From contig CALWOV010000009.1 of the NCBI GenBank assembly GCA_944383275.1, positions 1 through 34,945 on the forward strand: a DNA stretch of 34,945 nt, read 5' to 3'. The stretch's first letter is position 1. Every line of letters starts with the position of its first letter. The position numbers and the translations under genes were made by a program. Below, in pieces: positions 34,565-34,945 of this stretch. Source of the DNA: an uncultured Clostridia bacterium (GTDB taxonomy: Bacteria > Bacillota > Clostridia > Christensenellales > UBA1242). The notes below the pieces were generated by a model. The model had not been told where the DNA came from, searched no databases, and saw nothing but the letters and a program-made list of their open reading frames with translations.

Positions 34565-34945
34565 TCACATAACTTTTTTACGAATTAAACCTTTTTCCTT
34601 TCCATTTTGGCTTGGAACATAATAAATTTTATTCTTTAATTTATCTGGAAGATATTGTTGCTTTACATAACCACCATAGTTGTGTGGATATTTATAAGGT
34701 TCTTGCTTGTCTGAAACAGGATGATTTTTTAAATGATTTGGAACATTATCATCTTTTATGTTTTTCACATCACTTTCAACAGATTCTAATGCTCTTATAA
34801 CGCTGTTTGATTTTGGTGCTTCACAAACATAAATGATTGCGTGTGAAAGTGGGATATTACCTTCTGGAAGCCCCATATTTTTTAATGCAGTATGTGCGCA
34901 CACAGAAAGCAACAAAGCATTACTGTCAGCCATTCCAACATCTTC
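34565..34945 (-). CDS. rarA: Replication-associated recombination protein RarA, C-terminal part
   Basis: The frame is open at the right edge, so the 5' end lies outside the window and the Met at 34933 is internal. The reading EDVGMADSNAL at the edge matches the SEDIGxADPxAL motif in the helical C-terminal half of RarA/MgsA. After that come LPEGNIPLSHAIIYVCEAPK and the diagnostic end YPHNYGGYVKQQYLPDKLKN with YYVPSQNGKEKGL. RarA is an AAA+ ATPase acting at stalled forks together with SSB. The ATPase motifs are not visible here. The stop precedes the rubrerythrin promoter region. Confidence 0.93.
   Translation of the reverse strand, partial: EDVGMADSNALLLSVCAHTALKNMGLPEGNIPLSHAIIYVCEAPKSNSVIRALESVESDVKNIKDDNVPNHLKNHPVSDKQEPYKYPHNYGGYVKQQYLPDKLKNKIYYVPSQNGKEKGLIRKKVM

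Overview
The window is a low-GC, mostly minus-strand, gene-dense stretch of a bacterial chromosome. Protein families (GatCAB, PcrA, NAD-dependent LigA, YlxM, KhpA, RbgA, rubrerythrin), SpoVM and YtxC homologues, and Bacillota-type r-protein leaders point to an anaerobic Bacillota, probably an uncultured gut-type Clostridia. It comes from a sporulating lineage, or one that recently lost sporulation. The species cannot be named from sequence alone.

Layout. 1-2216 (-) is the 5' part of a large secreted repeat protein with a DUF6273-like domain, running off the left edge. 2673-13551 (-) is a housekeeping block in transcription order pcrA, ligA, gatC, gatA, gatB, rpoZ, priA, rpe and a 28-codon spoVM. 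13765-14806 holds a small decayed or foreign-looking plus-strand locus and one hypothetical gene. 14978-21097 (-) is the ylxM-ffh-rpsP-khpA-rimM-trmD-rbgA-rnhB-yraN-rplS translation and secretion cluster. 21247-22720 (+) has a lytic transglycosylase and a DegV protein. 22872-25073 is a small accessory island: an ABC exporter preceded by a 36-codon ORF and an attenuator-like structure, with a divergent structured small RNA. 25203-29352 (-) has yebC, a SpoU-type rRNA methyltransferase, rplT-rpmI-infC with an L20-type leader, and holA. 29499-34945 holds hypothetical genes, a HAD hydrolase, a YtxC homologue, a 672-residue lineage-specific protein, rubrerythrin and the 3' end of rarA.

Most genes serve information processing: tRNA-dependent amidation, ribosome assembly, SRP targeting and DNA repair. 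Regulation is unusually legible. Many genes have sigma-A promoters with 17-bp spacers, and intrinsic terminators mark operon ends. The infC and rplS leaders look autoregulatory.

Best leads for new biology: (1) a 129-bp, about 56% GC, pyrimidine-ending-codon island inside the AT-rich surface gene, suggestive of a diversity-generating-retroelement variable region or gene conversion; (2) the 36-aa ORF, mutually exclusive hairpins and ABC transporter; (3) the 63-nt three-helix RNA beside it; (4) a SpoVM homologue too short for usual gene calling; (5) infC apparently starting at ATC.
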